From positions 1 through 64,000 of the forward strand of contig NZ_LCZJ02000023.1 in the NCBI RefSeq assembly GCF_001012825.1: a stretch of DNA of 64,000 bases. The letters are read 5' to 3'. Source of the DNA: Paenibacillus etheri. GTDB taxonomy: Bacteria; Bacillota; Bacilli; Paenibacillales; Paenibacillaceae. The position numbers and the translations under genes were made by a program. Below are positions 32,500 to 40,738 of the stretch, piece by piece; within the stretch, counting starts at the first letter, position 1; each line of letters starts with the position of its first letter. The notes under the pieces were generated by a model, which saw only the letters and a program-made list of their open reading frames with translations, was not told where the DNA came from and searched no databases.

Positions 32500-33030
32500 A
32501 TGGAAAGTATAGTTTCAGATAGATTAATTATTAGAAAGTTTAAGGAAAATGATTGGCATGATTTATATGAATATTTATGTGATGAAGAAGTTGTTAAATT
32601 TGAGCCTTATGATATTTATTCTGAAAATCAAGCTAAAGAAGAAGCAATTAATAGAGCAAATAATGAATCCTTTTATGCAGTTTGCTTAAAAGAAAGTGGA
32701 AAGTTAATTGGAAACCTATATTTAAGTAAAGGAGACTTTGATACTTGTGAATTGGGTTATGTTTTTAATAGAAAGTATCAAAGCAAGGGTTATGCCACAG
32801 AAAGTGCAAAAAGATTGCTTGACTACGCATTTTCAGATTTAGGGGCAAGACGTATTATTGCTATGTGTAGTCCAAAGAATACTGGTTCTTGGAAGCTTCT
32901 TGAGCGTTTACAAATGAGACGTGAAGGTCTGCTTTTACAAAATGTTTATTTTAAAACCGATAGCAATGGACAACCTATATGGTTTGACACATATGAATAT
33001 GCTATATTAAAATCAGAATGGCATAAGTAA
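32500..33030 (+). CDS. GNAT family N-acetyltransferase, AT-rich, likely acquired
   Basis: A 176-residue RimJ/RimL-type acetyltransferase (DRLIIRKFKENDWHDLYEYL, ELGYVFNRKYQSKGYATESA, then CSPKNTGSWKLLERLQMRRE). AAAGGGAG lies seven bases before the ATG. The gene is much more AT-rich than its neighbours (lines I counted have 20-30% G+C) and prefers AGA arginine codons, so it was probably gained by transfer, with its own promoter, leader mini-ORF and terminator. A resistance role, such as acetylating an antibiotic, is possible but unproven. Confidence 0.85.
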   Translation: MESIVSDRLIIRKFKENDWHDLYEYLCDEEVVKFEPYDIYSENQAKEEAINRANNESFYAVCLKESGKLIGNLYLSKGDFDTCELGYVFNRKYQSKGYATESAKRLLDYAFSDLGARRIIAMCSPKNTGSWKLLERLQMRREGLLLQNVYFKTDSNGQPIWFDTYEYAILKSEWHK

Positions 33031-33090
33031 TACGATTATAAATACAGCAAAATAATAAGTATAATATATATACAATATTATTTTCTTGTG

Positions 33091-33119
33091 TAGCACAGGC
33101 TAATAACCTGTGCTATTTT
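33091..33119 (+). terminator. Terminator of the acetyltransferase cassette
   Basis: TAGCACAGG / CCTGTGCTA stem with a seven-base loop followed by TTTTC, 60 bp after the stop. Confidence 0.85.
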
Positions 33120-33129
33120 CATAAAAAAA

Positions 33130-33345
33130 TTATCTAAAATATATTATATCTTTGTACTCAAAATCTTTATCAGTAATACCAAGTCTTTGTACAGGGGTCA
33201 GCTCTTTATCCCAAACCTTTGTTGTCCAACAAAAGTTATAAAATGTTCTAAATATAGTTATTATTTGTTATGCATATTTAGGGTTGTAGTTAGCATAAAT
33301 ATAGCTTTTTCCATCTGCTCATGCTGTTATTAAAGGTCTCTCTAA
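33130..33345 (-). pseudogene. Transposase C-terminal relic
   Basis: The minus strand reads ERPLITA-stop-ADGKSYIYANYNPKYA-stop-QIITIFRTFYNFCWTT then KVWDKELTPVQRLGITDKDF and EYKDIIYFR before the true stop at 33130. It looks like the C-terminus of an insertion-sequence transposase with two internal stops, judging by the NFCW and LTPxQRLGI patterns. The frame runs without break into the methyltransferase relic upstream, so the two lie at a deletion junction near 33340. The exact IS family is not certain. Confidence 0.5.
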
Positions 33346-33689
33346 AGGACCGAGCATCAGCGAAACATCATAGTTCTCATCAGGTATTCCTTCTAAATCT
33401 ATCGCATTCAAGTTATGAAACCCGTCAAATTGCTGAGTTAATTCTAGTTCAGCTGCCTTTTCTGTTGCTACTTCAACTAATTTAGGTGTTATGTCTGAAA
33501 GGGTTACTTTGTATCCGAGCTTAGCCAGTTCCATGGCGTATTTACCAGGTCCTGCCCATTATCCAGTATCTTCCCAGTTGATGGCATATATTTCTTGATA
33601 TAATGCAGATTAATAATGAACTCTAATGGTTCTCTATCCAGCCTACCCCACTCGTCAAAGCTAGAGTAATAATCAATAATATTACTCAT
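33340..33689 (-). pseudogene. SAM-dependent methyltransferase, frameshifted and truncated
   Basis: The N-terminal frame (ATG at 33689) reads MSNIIDYYSSFDEWGRLDRE and KKYMPSTGKILDNG. Here one G is missing in a GGGG run near 33560; restoring it gives DNGAGPGKYAMELAKLGYK, the SAM-binding motif I. The second frame continues VTLSDITPKLVEVATEKAAE to LMLGPL and then leaves homology, joining the transposase relic. About half of the protein (roughly 120 residues) is missing. Dead gene. Confidence 0.75.
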
Positions 33690-33745
33690 CTACATATCAC
33701 CTACTTTCTTTTGTTATATATTATCTGTGATATGTCGAAATTTTT

Positions 33746-34375
33746 CTATAGTTCTTTCTTACACTTTACCATTAAAAAATTTATTGAAGGTTTATTGATC
33801 ATATCCTTGTGCGGCTCGTCAATTTCAGAGAATTCAACGAGTCCATAGGCTTCAAACTCTTGTATGATGGATTCAGCATCATAAAAAAATATTTTCACGC
33901 CATAATCTGTCTCGTAATAATCCTTATCCAATAGAGTACCATTTCCAAACATAGGGGCGTTTTTTGAAACCGTTGTAAATATCATATATCCATTTGGTTT
34001 TAACTGATTGTAACAATCTTGAATAAACTTCTCTCTCTCACTTCGATTCAATAAATGAATAAGGGCATGGCAAAATATACCTTCATAGCGTTTGTTATCA
34101 AAAGGCATGTCAGATACTGAACCATGAAAAATGCTTATATCAAGTCCGTTTTGCCTCGCCAAATCAATCGCTGATTGGGAAATCTCAATCCCTGTTACAT
34201 TTATTCCACTCTCAATAAAAACCTTTGCATTTCTGCCATACCCAATACCTGGTACCAATATGTCCTTAACATTCTTTTCAAGGAAAAAGTCTTTAGTCGC
34301 GATAGCGGAGTCTGTAGGCTCAAATCCCCACATCGTTTGTTTTTCTATAAAGCTTGATTCCCAGAATTCCGTCAT
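33746..34375 (-). CDS. Class I SAM-dependent methyltransferase
   Basis: A 209-residue methyltransferase, with SAM motif I in ILVPGIGYGRNAKVFIESG (residues 40-58), the acidic ribose contact in GIEISQSAI and a motif III/IV segment GIFCHALIHLL. It resembles the TehB/thiopurine-type small methyltransferases found next to MerR or Rrf2 genes in bacilli. ATG follows AAGGAG. It is intact and lies next to the dead paralogue, with about 55 bp between. Substrate unknown. Confidence 0.82.
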   Translation of the reverse strand: MTEFWESSFIEKQTMWGFEPTDSAIATKDFFLEKNVKDILVPGIGYGRNAKVFIESGINVTGIEISQSAIDLARQNGLDISIFHGSVSDMPFDNKRYEGIFCHALIHLLNRSEREKFIQDCYNQLKPNGYMIFTTVSKNAPMFGNGTLLDKDYYETDYGVKIFFYDAESIIQEFEAYGLVEFSEIDEPHKDMINKPSINFLMVKCKKEL

Positions 34376-34449
34376 ACCTCATTCTCCTTTGTATTAAAGT
34401 CATTACGGATTTATATTATCTTTAATAGTTCCCAAAAAAGAACGGATCT

Positions 34450-34848
34450 TCACTCCGTCTTCATTGTTTTCGCCAAATCTGCAATTTTCTTGTTCTCCAA
34501 GTACTGCTCCATCTGTCTCTCAGCGTCAATCACAACCTGTTGAATCAGACACTCGCTTCCGTGGTCAAAGCTGCATTCGAACAAAGAAGCAGTCCCTTCG
34601 ATCGCATGGATAATATCCAGAAAGGAGATATCTTCCGACTTCCGTCTAAGACGATACCCACCGTTTGCGCCGGGTGCAGATTGAATCAATCCAGCCTTCA
34701 CTAGCTTGGTCATCATTTTGGACAGATAGGTTTGTGAAACACCCAGCTTCTCAGCAAGCAATTGAACGCCTACGGGCTTATCGGACGCCGCCGTCACCAG
34801 ATAAAGCATTGCATGAAGCGCATAGTCTGTCGCTTGGGAATATTTCAT
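34450..34848 (-). CDS. Rrf2 family transcriptional regulator
   Basis: A 132-residue regulator starting MKYSQATDYALHAMLYLV with a winged helix (EKLGVSQTYLSKMMTKLVKA, GLIQSAPGANGGYRL). Two cysteines lie in ECSFDHGSECL (about residues 91-101), fewer than the three cysteines of IscR-type iron-sulfur sensors. The length and start resemble Bacillus YwnA/YwgB types more than CymR. Targets are unknown. An inverted repeat overlaps the region just upstream. GGAGGTG precedes the ATG. Confidence 0.88.
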   Translation of the reverse strand: MKYSQATDYALHAMLYLVTAASDKPVGVQLLAEKLGVSQTYLSKMMTKLVKAGLIQSAPGANGGYRLRRKSEDISFLDIIHAIEGTASLFECSFDHGSECLIQQVVIDAERQMEQYLENKKIADLAKTMKTE

Positions 34849-34860
34849 TCAGCACCTCCA

Positions 34861-34899
34861 TTAACGACTTTAAAAATCCATAATAACTCTAATCGTTAA
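34861..34899. promoter_or_regulatory. Inverted repeat upstream of the Rrf2 gene
   Basis: TTAACGA at 34861 and TCGTTAA at 34893 form a 7-bp inverted repeat separated by 25 bp, immediately before the Rrf2 start. A possible self-binding site; the wide spacing makes it weak evidence. Confidence 0.3.
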
Positions 34900-34955
34900 A
34901 AAAGACAAGCATAGGCAATATGCGCCATCGGTTTCTCAAGCTGCATTTGAATAAC

Positions 34956-35483
34956 TTACAATTTGCTTTGTAAGTCTTTAGTTAAATAAAGTAATAGATC
35001 ATCATCGACCATGACTGATTGTCCTGGTAAGACCGGAACATTGTTATACGTTATCCCTCTACCGTCTAAAATATAACCGCGAGAAGTGTACATTCGTTGT
35101 GCATTACCGTAATCCTTATAGAGACCTACCCCTAACCCTATAAATCTAGATGTCTTGCCCGCAATACGTTCTAATTCATCAAATAATTTGCTGGCAATCT
35201 GCTTTCTTCTATAATCGGGAAAGATATTCAAATCGTTAATTTCTGGGATGTGATCCTCACGAAAAAAAGGATATTTTGATTCATAGAGTAAATGGCAGCA
35301 CCCTGCTACGGAATCATTGTAATATGCAATTAATGTTACCCTTTTATTGGTTTGGTTCTCTTCAAGGCATTGACGATAGTAATCTCCTCATTGATACCAT
35401 TTAAAATGTTCAGCGAATTTCAGATCAAGTAATTCAGCTTCTTCGATTGTGGTAAGTCTTGTAATGTTTATTATTTCATTCAT
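34956..35483 (-). pseudogene. GNAT acetyltransferase inactivated by one internal stop codon
   Basis: A 175-codon frame from ATG 35483 (GGAGGGG site five bases upstream) encodes an acetyltransferase: NEIINITRLTTIEEAELLDL, then FKWYQ, TGA (35388-35390), and GDYYRQCLEENQTNKRVTLI, with NIFPDYRRKQIASKLFDELE later (acetyl-CoA loop). Only codon 32 is a stop; a TGG or CGA there would restore a complete protein. The remainder is intact to the normal end, so the loss is recent or a sequencing error. Confidence 0.8.
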
Positions 35484-35516
35484 CTTTTCCCCTCCATCTA
35501 TCAAGTTCATTAGGCT

Positions 35517-35921
35517 CTATTTAACTTCCCTTACAACAGGTTCTGATGTTGAAATAATATCAACGACATGGTCAATACAACAGATCCCATAATGCTTATA
35601 CGGTCTTGCAAAATCCTTTGATGCAAATATTCCATTAGAAATAAAATCAAGATACCTTGATTTCTTATAAATCCTAAATGTTTTTCCGTCAAACTCCTCG
35701 TAATCATCCCATGAAGTAAAGAATTCATTTCTAATCGAATATGCAATGTATGAGTTAAAATTAACTTGTATTAATGAAGAGCTTTTCTCTCCAACCATAA
35801 GTGGCTCAGGTCTATCACTAACTTTGCTTTTACAAAAAGATAAACTTAGTTGATTCACCTCTGGCTCTATTAGACCAAAGAAAAACACATCCTGCAATTC
35901 TTTTAAATCTGTATATTCCAT
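35517..35921 (-). CDS. Hypothetical protein
   Basis: A 134-residue soluble protein with no signal peptide and no motif that I recognise. It is acidic at the N-terminus (MEYTDLKELQDVFFFGLIEP), has FTSWDDYEEFDGKTFRIYKK in the middle and KHYGICCIDHVVDIISTS near the end. The last part reads like a small alpha/beta domain of the kind found in immunity or SUKH-like proteins, but this is a guess. It lies between the broken GNAT and DUF817 genes; only TATTCC-rich spacer and a GGGGGAG site precede it. Confidence 0.55.
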   Translation of the reverse strand: MEYTDLKELQDVFFFGLIEPEVNQLSLSFCKSKVSDRPEPLMVGEKSSSLIQVNFNSYIAYSIRNEFFTSWDDYEEFDGKTFRIYKKSRYLDFISNGIFASKDFARPYKHYGICCIDHVVDIISTSEPVVREVK

Positions 35922-35988
35922 CTCAGCTCCCCCTTATCACTAATTTATTCTCACTACATGTACCACTATTTCCTTTGAAGCTGATACT

Positions 35989-36762
35989 CTACTCTTTCGT
36001 TTTACGGTTGGCTTTAACATGTTTGAGCTGAGCAACTATAATGACACTAATAATGACCAGAAGGAACCACGAACTAATCTTACTGACACTAACCACATGC
36101 CATACCTGATTCTGATCAGGATATTTCCAAGCATTAAAGAATGTAGCGATATTCTCAGCCAACCAGATAAAAAAACCTACTAAGAAAAAAGCAAGTGTCA
36201 AGGGCATCCGATAAGTAGTGTTTCGTACCCGATAAATGATCCGAGTTTTCCAAAAAACAATGAGTACAAGCCCCTTTAGCCACCAGCGAAAATCAGGAAT
36301 AAAATGATGCGTGAAAAAGTTCAGATAGATAGCTGCTCCGAGCGTTCCCGCAGCAGTAAGCCCCGGCCAGCCGGTCATATCCATTTTCAGTCTACGCCAT
36401 ATTTGACACATATAGCTCGCGACACTCGCATACATAAACCCGCTATAGAGTGGCACGCCAAACACCTTGGTTAGCCCGGGTTCAGGGTATGACCATGACC
36501 CCATTCTTATCTTATAGATTTCCAGCAGTAAACCAATAATGTGAAATACACAGATGACTTTAATTTCATCTAGCGTCTCTAATCCAGTACGGTACATAAG
36601 ATATTGAACGGTAAGCAATATAATAAGAATGGCATCATATCGGTAAATGTAAGGCAGATCTATTACGTTAGAGAGCGCTAAAGTCCCAAAGATCGCAATA
36701 GGAAATATGCAACTCATCGCCTGATGATAGCCAAAATGCAGAAGCTGCGTTATTGATTTCAA
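35989..36762 (-). CDS. DUF817-family integral membrane protein
   Basis: A 257-residue membrane protein with about eight hydrophobic helices (IFPIAIFGTLALSNVIDLPY, ILIILLTVQYLMY, VICVFHIIGLLLEIYKIR, and others) and the YPEPGLTKVFGVPLYSGFMY loop that I associate with DUF817. No enzyme motif. A TTG start at 36762 is chosen: AAAGGAG lies nine bases upstream, whereas the ATG 13 codons earlier has none. It follows the duplicated DUF2975/HTH operons on the same strand. Function unknown. Confidence 0.75.
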   Translation of the reverse strand: MKSITQLLHFGYHQAMSCIFPIAIFGTLALSNVIDLPYIYRYDAILIILLTVQYLMYRTGLETLDEIKVICVFHIIGLLLEIYKIRMGSWSYPEPGLTKVFGVPLYSGFMYASVASYMCQIWRRLKMDMTGWPGLTAAGTLGAAIYLNFFTHHFIPDFRWWLKGLVLIVFWKTRIIYRVRNTTYRMPLTLAFFLVGFFIWLAENIATFFNAWKYPDQNQVWHVVSVSKISSWFLLVIISVIIVAQLKHVKANRKTKE

Positions 36763-36828
36763 TGCTGCTCTCTCCTTTCCAGGCAATGCTAATTTTTTCA
36801 TTCTACAGGATCGATTACTTATTACATC

Positions 36829-37044
36829 TTAAGTATCTTCGTCCATTAGGTATTCTAAAATATCTCCAGGCTGACATTCTAAAGCTTTACAAATCGCATC
36901 AAACGTTGATAATCGAATCGCCTTTGCTTTTCCATTTTTCAATATAGAAAGATTTGCCATTGTAATTCCAACCCTTTCTGTAAGCTCTGTAACGCTCATT
37001 TTTCTTTTAGCTAACATCACGTCAATGTTCACTATAATCGCCAT
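36829..37044 (-). CDS. Cro/C1-type HTH protein (YozG-like), copy 1
   Basis: A 71-residue DNA-binding protein, almost only a helix-turn-helix domain: INIDVML-type start, KRKMSVTELTERVGITMANL and SILKNGKAKAIRLSTFDAIC, then KALECQPGDILEY. GAGGTG lies before the ATG at 37044. It lies ten bases after the DUF2975 gene stop, so the two are one operon. About 85% identical to the copy at 37731, pointing to a recent tandem duplication. Known relatives are YozG of the yoaS-yozG pair in Bacillus. Confidence 0.88.
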   Translation of the reverse strand: MAIIVNIDVMLAKRKMSVTELTERVGITMANLSILKNGKAKAIRLSTFDAICKALECQPGDILEYLMDEDT

Positions 37045-37054
37045 TATTCTCACC

Positions 37055-37528
37055 TCAGACTGTTAAGTCATTTTCTGATTTTATTTCTATGGCATTTTTT
37101 AAGAGCTTTTGAAGAACAGCAGCAAAGACCGCTATTACAATTGGAGCGCAAGTCATGACTAGTCCGAGTACTACGAGACCTGGTGCATCGGCTTCTTGTG
37201 CCATTTCGTAAATAAGTGGCATGCCCGCCCCATATAAAATACTGATGATGATTGCACAGTATATTATATTTTTCAATGCCTTAATGGATAGTTCTGAGAA
37301 CGCTTTGTTCTTGTCAATGTAGCTTAGAAGTCTTAACGCCTGATATAACGCTACGAAATATGCCATCACCGTTACATACACCCCAATAAGGACGGGATAA
37401 ACCAAATACACCGGATAATCGCCAGCTGTCTTGTTAGGTATCGTAGGCAACCAAAAAATACACAAAGCAAGAACCGGAAGTCCAATAAGAATTACAACTA
37501 TCTTTAAAAAGAGTGTTTCCCGTTTCAT
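37055..37528 (-). CDS. DUF2975 membrane protein (YoaS-like), copy 1
   Basis: A 157-residue protein with four hydrophobic segments (LKIVVILIGLPVLALCIFWL, VYLVYPVLIGVYVTVMAYFV, NIIYCAIIISILYGAGMPLI, VVLGLVMTCAPIVIAVFAAV). DUF2975 proteins are of unknown function and always lie next to a small YozG-like HTH protein. The start ATG at 37528 follows GAGGTG by six bases. It is a paralogue of the protein at 37957, with the same length and ending KLLKNAIEIKSENDLTV here versus KEAIDIKSENDLTV there. Confidence 0.85.
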   Translation of the reverse strand: MKRETLFLKIVVILIGLPVLALCIFWLPTIPNKTAGDYPVYLVYPVLIGVYVTVMAYFVALYQALRLLSYIDKNKAFSELSIKALKNIIYCAIIISILYGAGMPLIYEMAQEADAPGLVVLGLVMTCAPIVIAVFAAVLQKLLKNAIEIKSENDLTV

Positions 37529-37562
37529 AAACTGCACCTCACAAAGTTAATAATGTGAATTC

Positions 37563-37591
37563 AATTTATCACACAATTTATCGTTTTACAA
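37563..37591 (-). promoter_or_regulatory. Promoter of DUF2975/HTH operon copy 1
   Basis: TTGTAA (37591-37586), 17 bases, TAAATT (37568-37563) on the minus strand. The 20-bp block around the minus-35 box (AATATATTGTAAAACGATAA) is shared with copy 2 and may be an operator. Confidence 0.55.
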
Positions 37592-37668
37592 TATATTTTG
37601 ATTGTATTACAGATATTTTTTATCATTAAATTGCCCCATTTTATTTCCCGCCTCCATCATTGCACGAC

Positions 37669-37707
37669 AAAAAGGCCCCCTCCTCATAAAGATTGAGAAA
37701 AGAGCCC
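37669..37707 (-). terminator. Probable terminator of DUF2975/HTH copy 2
   Basis: AGGGCTC...TTCTCA pairs with TGAGGA...GGGGGCC, followed by TTTTTGTCG on the minus strand, about 25 bp after the copy-2 HTH stop. Imperfect but well placed. Confidence 0.55.
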
Positions 37708-37730
37708 TGCCTCTACTGTTTATTTATTTC

Positions 37731-37946
37731 TTAAGTCTCCTCGTCACTTTTGTATTCTAAAATATCGCCAGGCTGACAATCTAAAGCCTTGCAGATCGCC
37801 TCTAATGTTGATAATCGAACCGCTTTCGCCTTTCCATTTTTCAATATAGACAGGTTAGCCATTGTTATTCCAACCCGCTCAGAAAGTTCGGTCACGCTCA
37901 TTTTTCTTTTAGCCAGCATCACGTCAATATTTATAATAATCGCCAT
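37731..37946 (-). CDS. Cro/C1-type HTH protein (YozG-like), copy 2
   Basis: A 71-residue protein nearly identical to the HTH protein at 36829: KRKMSVTELSERVGITMANL, SILKNGKAKAVRLSTLEAIC, KALDCQPGDILEY, with differences at conservative positions. It follows its own DUF2975 partner by ten bases. Together with copy 1 it shows two complete cassettes in the same order and orientation. The pair may regulate itself; the shared promoter block is a candidate site. Confidence 0.88.
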   Translation of the reverse strand: MAIIINIDVMLAKRKMSVTELSERVGITMANLSILKNGKAKAVRLSTLEAICKALDCQPGDILEYKSDEET

Positions 37947-37956
37947 TGTTTTCTCC

Positions 37957-38439
37957 TCAGACCGTTAAGTCATTTTCTGATTTTATATCAATAGCTTCCT
38001 TCAAAAGCTTCTTAAGCACTGCAGCAAACACTGCAATCACCATGGAAGCAAAAATCACAACCATCCCAATGACAATGAACCCTGGGGCATCATCTCTCTC
38101 CGCGACGAGATAGAAAAGTGGCAATCCCAGTACATAAATTCCACTGATTGTGATTGCACAGTTCCTGATGTTTTTTAATACCTTTACAGATAAATCTGAG
38201 AACGCGTTGTTGTTGTCAATATACCCTAACAATTTAAACGCTTGATACAATGCAAAGTAAAAAGGGATCGCCGATGCATACATATCAATGTACAAGAGAT
38301 ATTTAATAAAGCTATGATCGGGGTATAATTCTGCTGCATAATTCGAAATCGCAGGCACAAAAAATATACACAAGGCAAGAACTGGAAGTCCAATAAGAAC
38401 AACAGCTATCCTTAAAAAAAGCGTTGATCCAAGTTTCAT
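37957..38439 (-). CDS. DUF2975 membrane protein (YoaS-like), copy 2
   Basis: A 160-residue four-helix membrane protein (FLRIAVVLIGLPVLALCIFF, LYIDMYASAIPFYFALYQAF, NCAITISGIYVLGLPLFYLV, GFIVIGMVVIFASMVIAVFA), paralogue of the protein at 37055. The ATG at 38439 follows GAGGTG by six bases. Differences from copy 1 are concentrated in the extracytoplasmic loops (NYAAELYPDHSFIKYL against TAGDYPVYLVY). Family function unknown; likely in a membrane-bound signalling role with the HTH partner. Confidence 0.85.
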   Translation of the reverse strand: MKLGSTLFLRIAVVLIGLPVLALCIFFVPAISNYAAELYPDHSFIKYLLYIDMYASAIPFYFALYQAFKLLGYIDNNNAFSDLSVKVLKNIRNCAITISGIYVLGLPLFYLVAERDDAPGFIVIGMVVIFASMVIAVFAAVLKKLLKEAIDIKSENDLTV

Positions 38440-38472
38440 AAAACACACCTCACAAAGTTATTTTCAAAATTG

Positions 38473-38501
38473 AATCTAACATATTGTTTATCGTTTTACA
38501 A
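38473..38501 (-). promoter_or_regulatory. Promoter of DUF2975/HTH operon copy 2
   Basis: TTGTAA (38501-38496), 17 bases, TAGATT (38478-38473) on the minus strand, in the same flanking block as copy 1. Confidence 0.55.
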
Positions 38502-38548
38502 TATATTTTAATCGAAAAATAGTGTTTATTGGCTATATTTTTCGACTA

Positions 38549-38593
38549 AAAGGCCGAGCTAATTGACTATTAGAAGTCATTAGCCCGGCCTTT
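38549..38593 (-). terminator. Terminator of the GntR-ABC operon
   Basis: AAAGGCCG...GCTAATTGAC pairs with GTCATTAGC...CGGCCTTT in a stem of about 18 bp, TTTTAG tail on the minus strand. A very strong hairpin about 60 bp after the last gene of that operon. Confidence 0.88.
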
Positions 38594-38653
38594 ATCACCT
38601 TTTCATATCTCTTTATGTCTCTTTATATCTAATTTTCTATTCTAAATATAATT

Positions 38654-39868
38654 CTAGTACTGACCAAGATCGATAAAATTCAAATCCATGTTAGCTTCAT
38701 CCTCAGCCTGATTTGTAGCCTCTGTTGATACTGCTTTTCCTTCGTATTCAAGCTTACTGCTAGTCAAATTGAATACATACAGACGATCACCTTTGAAGTA
38801 CTTATTACCCATATTCTTATGCCCAATAATATAGAGATGGTCTTGTTTAAAAGCATAGGTAATGTTCTCACTTGTATCTATGCTTGTATTCTTCAGAATA
38901 GTCTCATATTCTTTACTCACGAGATCGTAAGAAATAACAGTGAATCCTATATTTTTCTTACTCGATGCAGCTTCTTGCAGGAAATATATTTTCTGTCCAT
39001 ACGCTTTCATAATATTATTCAATAACATTTCATGCCCTTGGAACGCGAGTGGCGAGATTTGTCCTCTTGTAACATCGACTTGATATGCCTTTTTATGATT
39101 ATCTTTACTAACCGTTAAAATCCATTGATCCGTGTGATCCAGATTTTGATTGGCTAACCTTACGAATTGATTATCCCCATTTGCTGCTTCCGATTTAGCT
39201 CCTGGTAACGCGAGCGGCTCATTCATAATCTCCTTTGTTGTTAGATTAACACGGATAATCTGCGGTTCAGATACATAACCTTTGGCTCTGTGGTTCAAAA
39301 ACACCATTGTAACAAGCTGTTGATCAACAAGCTGTACATTTTGTACATAGATATCTGAAACATCATTATCAACACGAATATCAGTTGTGATTTCCTGCGT
39401 ATTGTTCTTTTCCTTGTTGAGCACAGAAATACTGAGCTTAGCATTTTTTTTCGCCGATAGATCATTTGATCGTTTCGAATCTACCGTCATATTCACATAT
39501 GCAAGCATTTCCTCATTCTCATAGAAACCAGATGTGTTCGTCTTACCGCGCATGAACTGATGATGCTCTTCAATCCACCGATCCAATTGCGTTTTCATTG
39601 GTCTTCGATTTAAGCTTTGGCTTATCGCAGACTTTTCATCTGGATAATCTGTACTATTTATCGTGATATAAGCGCGTTTGATGCCAAAAACACTATCCTT
39701 AGACATGTAATTTCCGTATAAAGCTATACCTTCAACGAGGGAAGCATCCCCTTGAACCATCGTCAGCTTATAATTAGGTGGCGTCTCTTGTGAAGCCTGT
39801 ACATAATACGTCCCGATTGTAACAACCGCGAACACTACAAGAACGGCGGTAACCATATATTTTCTCAT
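38654..39868 (-). CDS. Exported or membrane-anchored protein of unknown function
   Basis: A 404-residue protein with an N-terminal hydrophobic segment (YMVTAVLVVFAVVTIGTYYV, residues 4-23) as signal or anchor, then a soluble part without recognised motif. The repeated pattern of ISYDLVSKEYETIL, YVFNLTSSKLEYEGK and VTRGQISPLAFQGHEML suggests a beta-propeller-like body. Part of the operon with a GntR regulator and ABC transporter, last gene, with a 24-bp gap from the permease gene. It might sense or bind the transported compound; this is inference from position. Confidence 0.6.
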   Translation of the reverse strand: MRKYMVTAVLVVFAVVTIGTYYVQASQETPPNYKLTMVQGDASLVEGIALYGNYMSKDSVFGIKRAYITINSTDYPDEKSAISQSLNRRPMKTQLDRWIEEHHQFMRGKTNTSGFYENEEMLAYVNMTVDSKRSNDLSAKKNAKLSISVLNKEKNNTQEITTDIRVDNDVSDIYVQNVQLVDQQLVTMVFLNHRAKGYVSEPQIIRVNLTTKEIMNEPLALPGAKSEAANGDNQFVRLANQNLDHTDQWILTVSKDNHKKAYQVDVTRGQISPLAFQGHEMLLNNIMKAYGQKIYFLQEAASSKKNIGFTVISYDLVSKEYETILKNTSIDTSENITYAFKQDHLYIIGHKNMGNKYFKGDRLYVFNLTSSKLEYEGKAVSTEATNQAEDEANMDLNFIDLGQY

Positions 39869-39892
39869 TCCTTAACCTCCATAGCCCTTCAA

Positions 39893-40738
39893 TTATACCG
39901 ATATTTTCTTACGCAATAGATACAAGCTATACCAAAGCGAACCTCCAGCAATGATTACTATTAATCCGAGACAAGTACCTATGATTTCTCCTGGATAGAA
40001 GTAGCTATCATATCTGCTATAACCCATAAGATAGGGTATTGAGGCTAGTCCAGCCAGAAGCGCTAAATACAGCACGATAAATCCAATTCCTCTCTGTCTG
40101 TAGCTCCGCTCCATTAGAATCGCTGTGAACAAGACGATCAGACCCGTAATACCCAGTCCATAGTACAGTACAAACTCAGAAAAGTAGGGCGGAACCAGAA
40201 CTTTAAGCACATTAGTATACTTCAAATAATCAACTACAGCGATATTCCGATATAATTCAGCAGGAAGAATCGACTGTGCTATCAAACGCTCCAGTGGAAC
40301 AAGGACAATTTGCAGGGCGACAAGTCCAAATGCGAATAGCAAGATCGTAACCAGCTTGGCAAAATACAAATTCGCCCGATTGGATGGCAACGTGAGCAGA
40401 CGATATACTACCGTATTTTTACCTCTCCAGTCACGGTACCAGATGAAGCAGCTATATATTAGCAACACTGTTATGCTCAAAAATATGGGTCCGAAATATA
40501 GAAGTGCATTATAGTGATCATACACCATACTGTTTAGCTGAATATATCCAGTCACATTGTGATATTGCTCAAGGGTCCATTGATTCACTCTCATTGCCTC
40601 ATTCGCAGAATCCAGCCAATGATTAGCACCGATGGTGACTGCTGCAAGTTGCAAGGCGACTGTCAGCACCATGAGTCCAATATATATTTTAGCAAATCGG
40701 TTCATTTCAAAATTCAATAGCTTCACAAAAGCTCTCAT
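39893..40738 (-). CDS. ABC transporter permease subunit (YtrC/D-like)
   Basis: A 281-residue membrane protein with about six helices (IYIGLMVLTVALQLAAVTIG, LLYFGPIFLSITVLLIYSCF, LVTILLFAFGLVALQIVLVP, YYGLGITGLIVLFTAILMER, GFIVLYLALLAGLASIPYLM, IGTCLGLIVIIAGGSLWYSL). The ATG overlaps the ATPase stop (ATGA). No ABC-2 signature is clear. Its place after a YtrA-type regulator and YtrB-like ATPase makes it the membrane part of that exporter. Confidence 0.75.
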   Translation of the reverse strand: MRAFVKLLNFEMNRFAKIYIGLMVLTVALQLAAVTIGANHWLDSANEAMRVNQWTLEQYHNVTGYIQLNSMVYDHYNALLYFGPIFLSITVLLIYSCFIWYRDWRGKNTVVYRLLTLPSNRANLYFAKLVTILLFAFGLVALQIVLVPLERLIAQSILPAELYRNIAVVDYLKYTNVLKVLVPPYFSEFVLYYGLGITGLIVLFTAILMERSYRQRGIGFIVLYLALLAGLASIPYLMGYSRYDSYFYPGEIIGTCLGLIVIIAGGSLWYSLYLLRKKISV

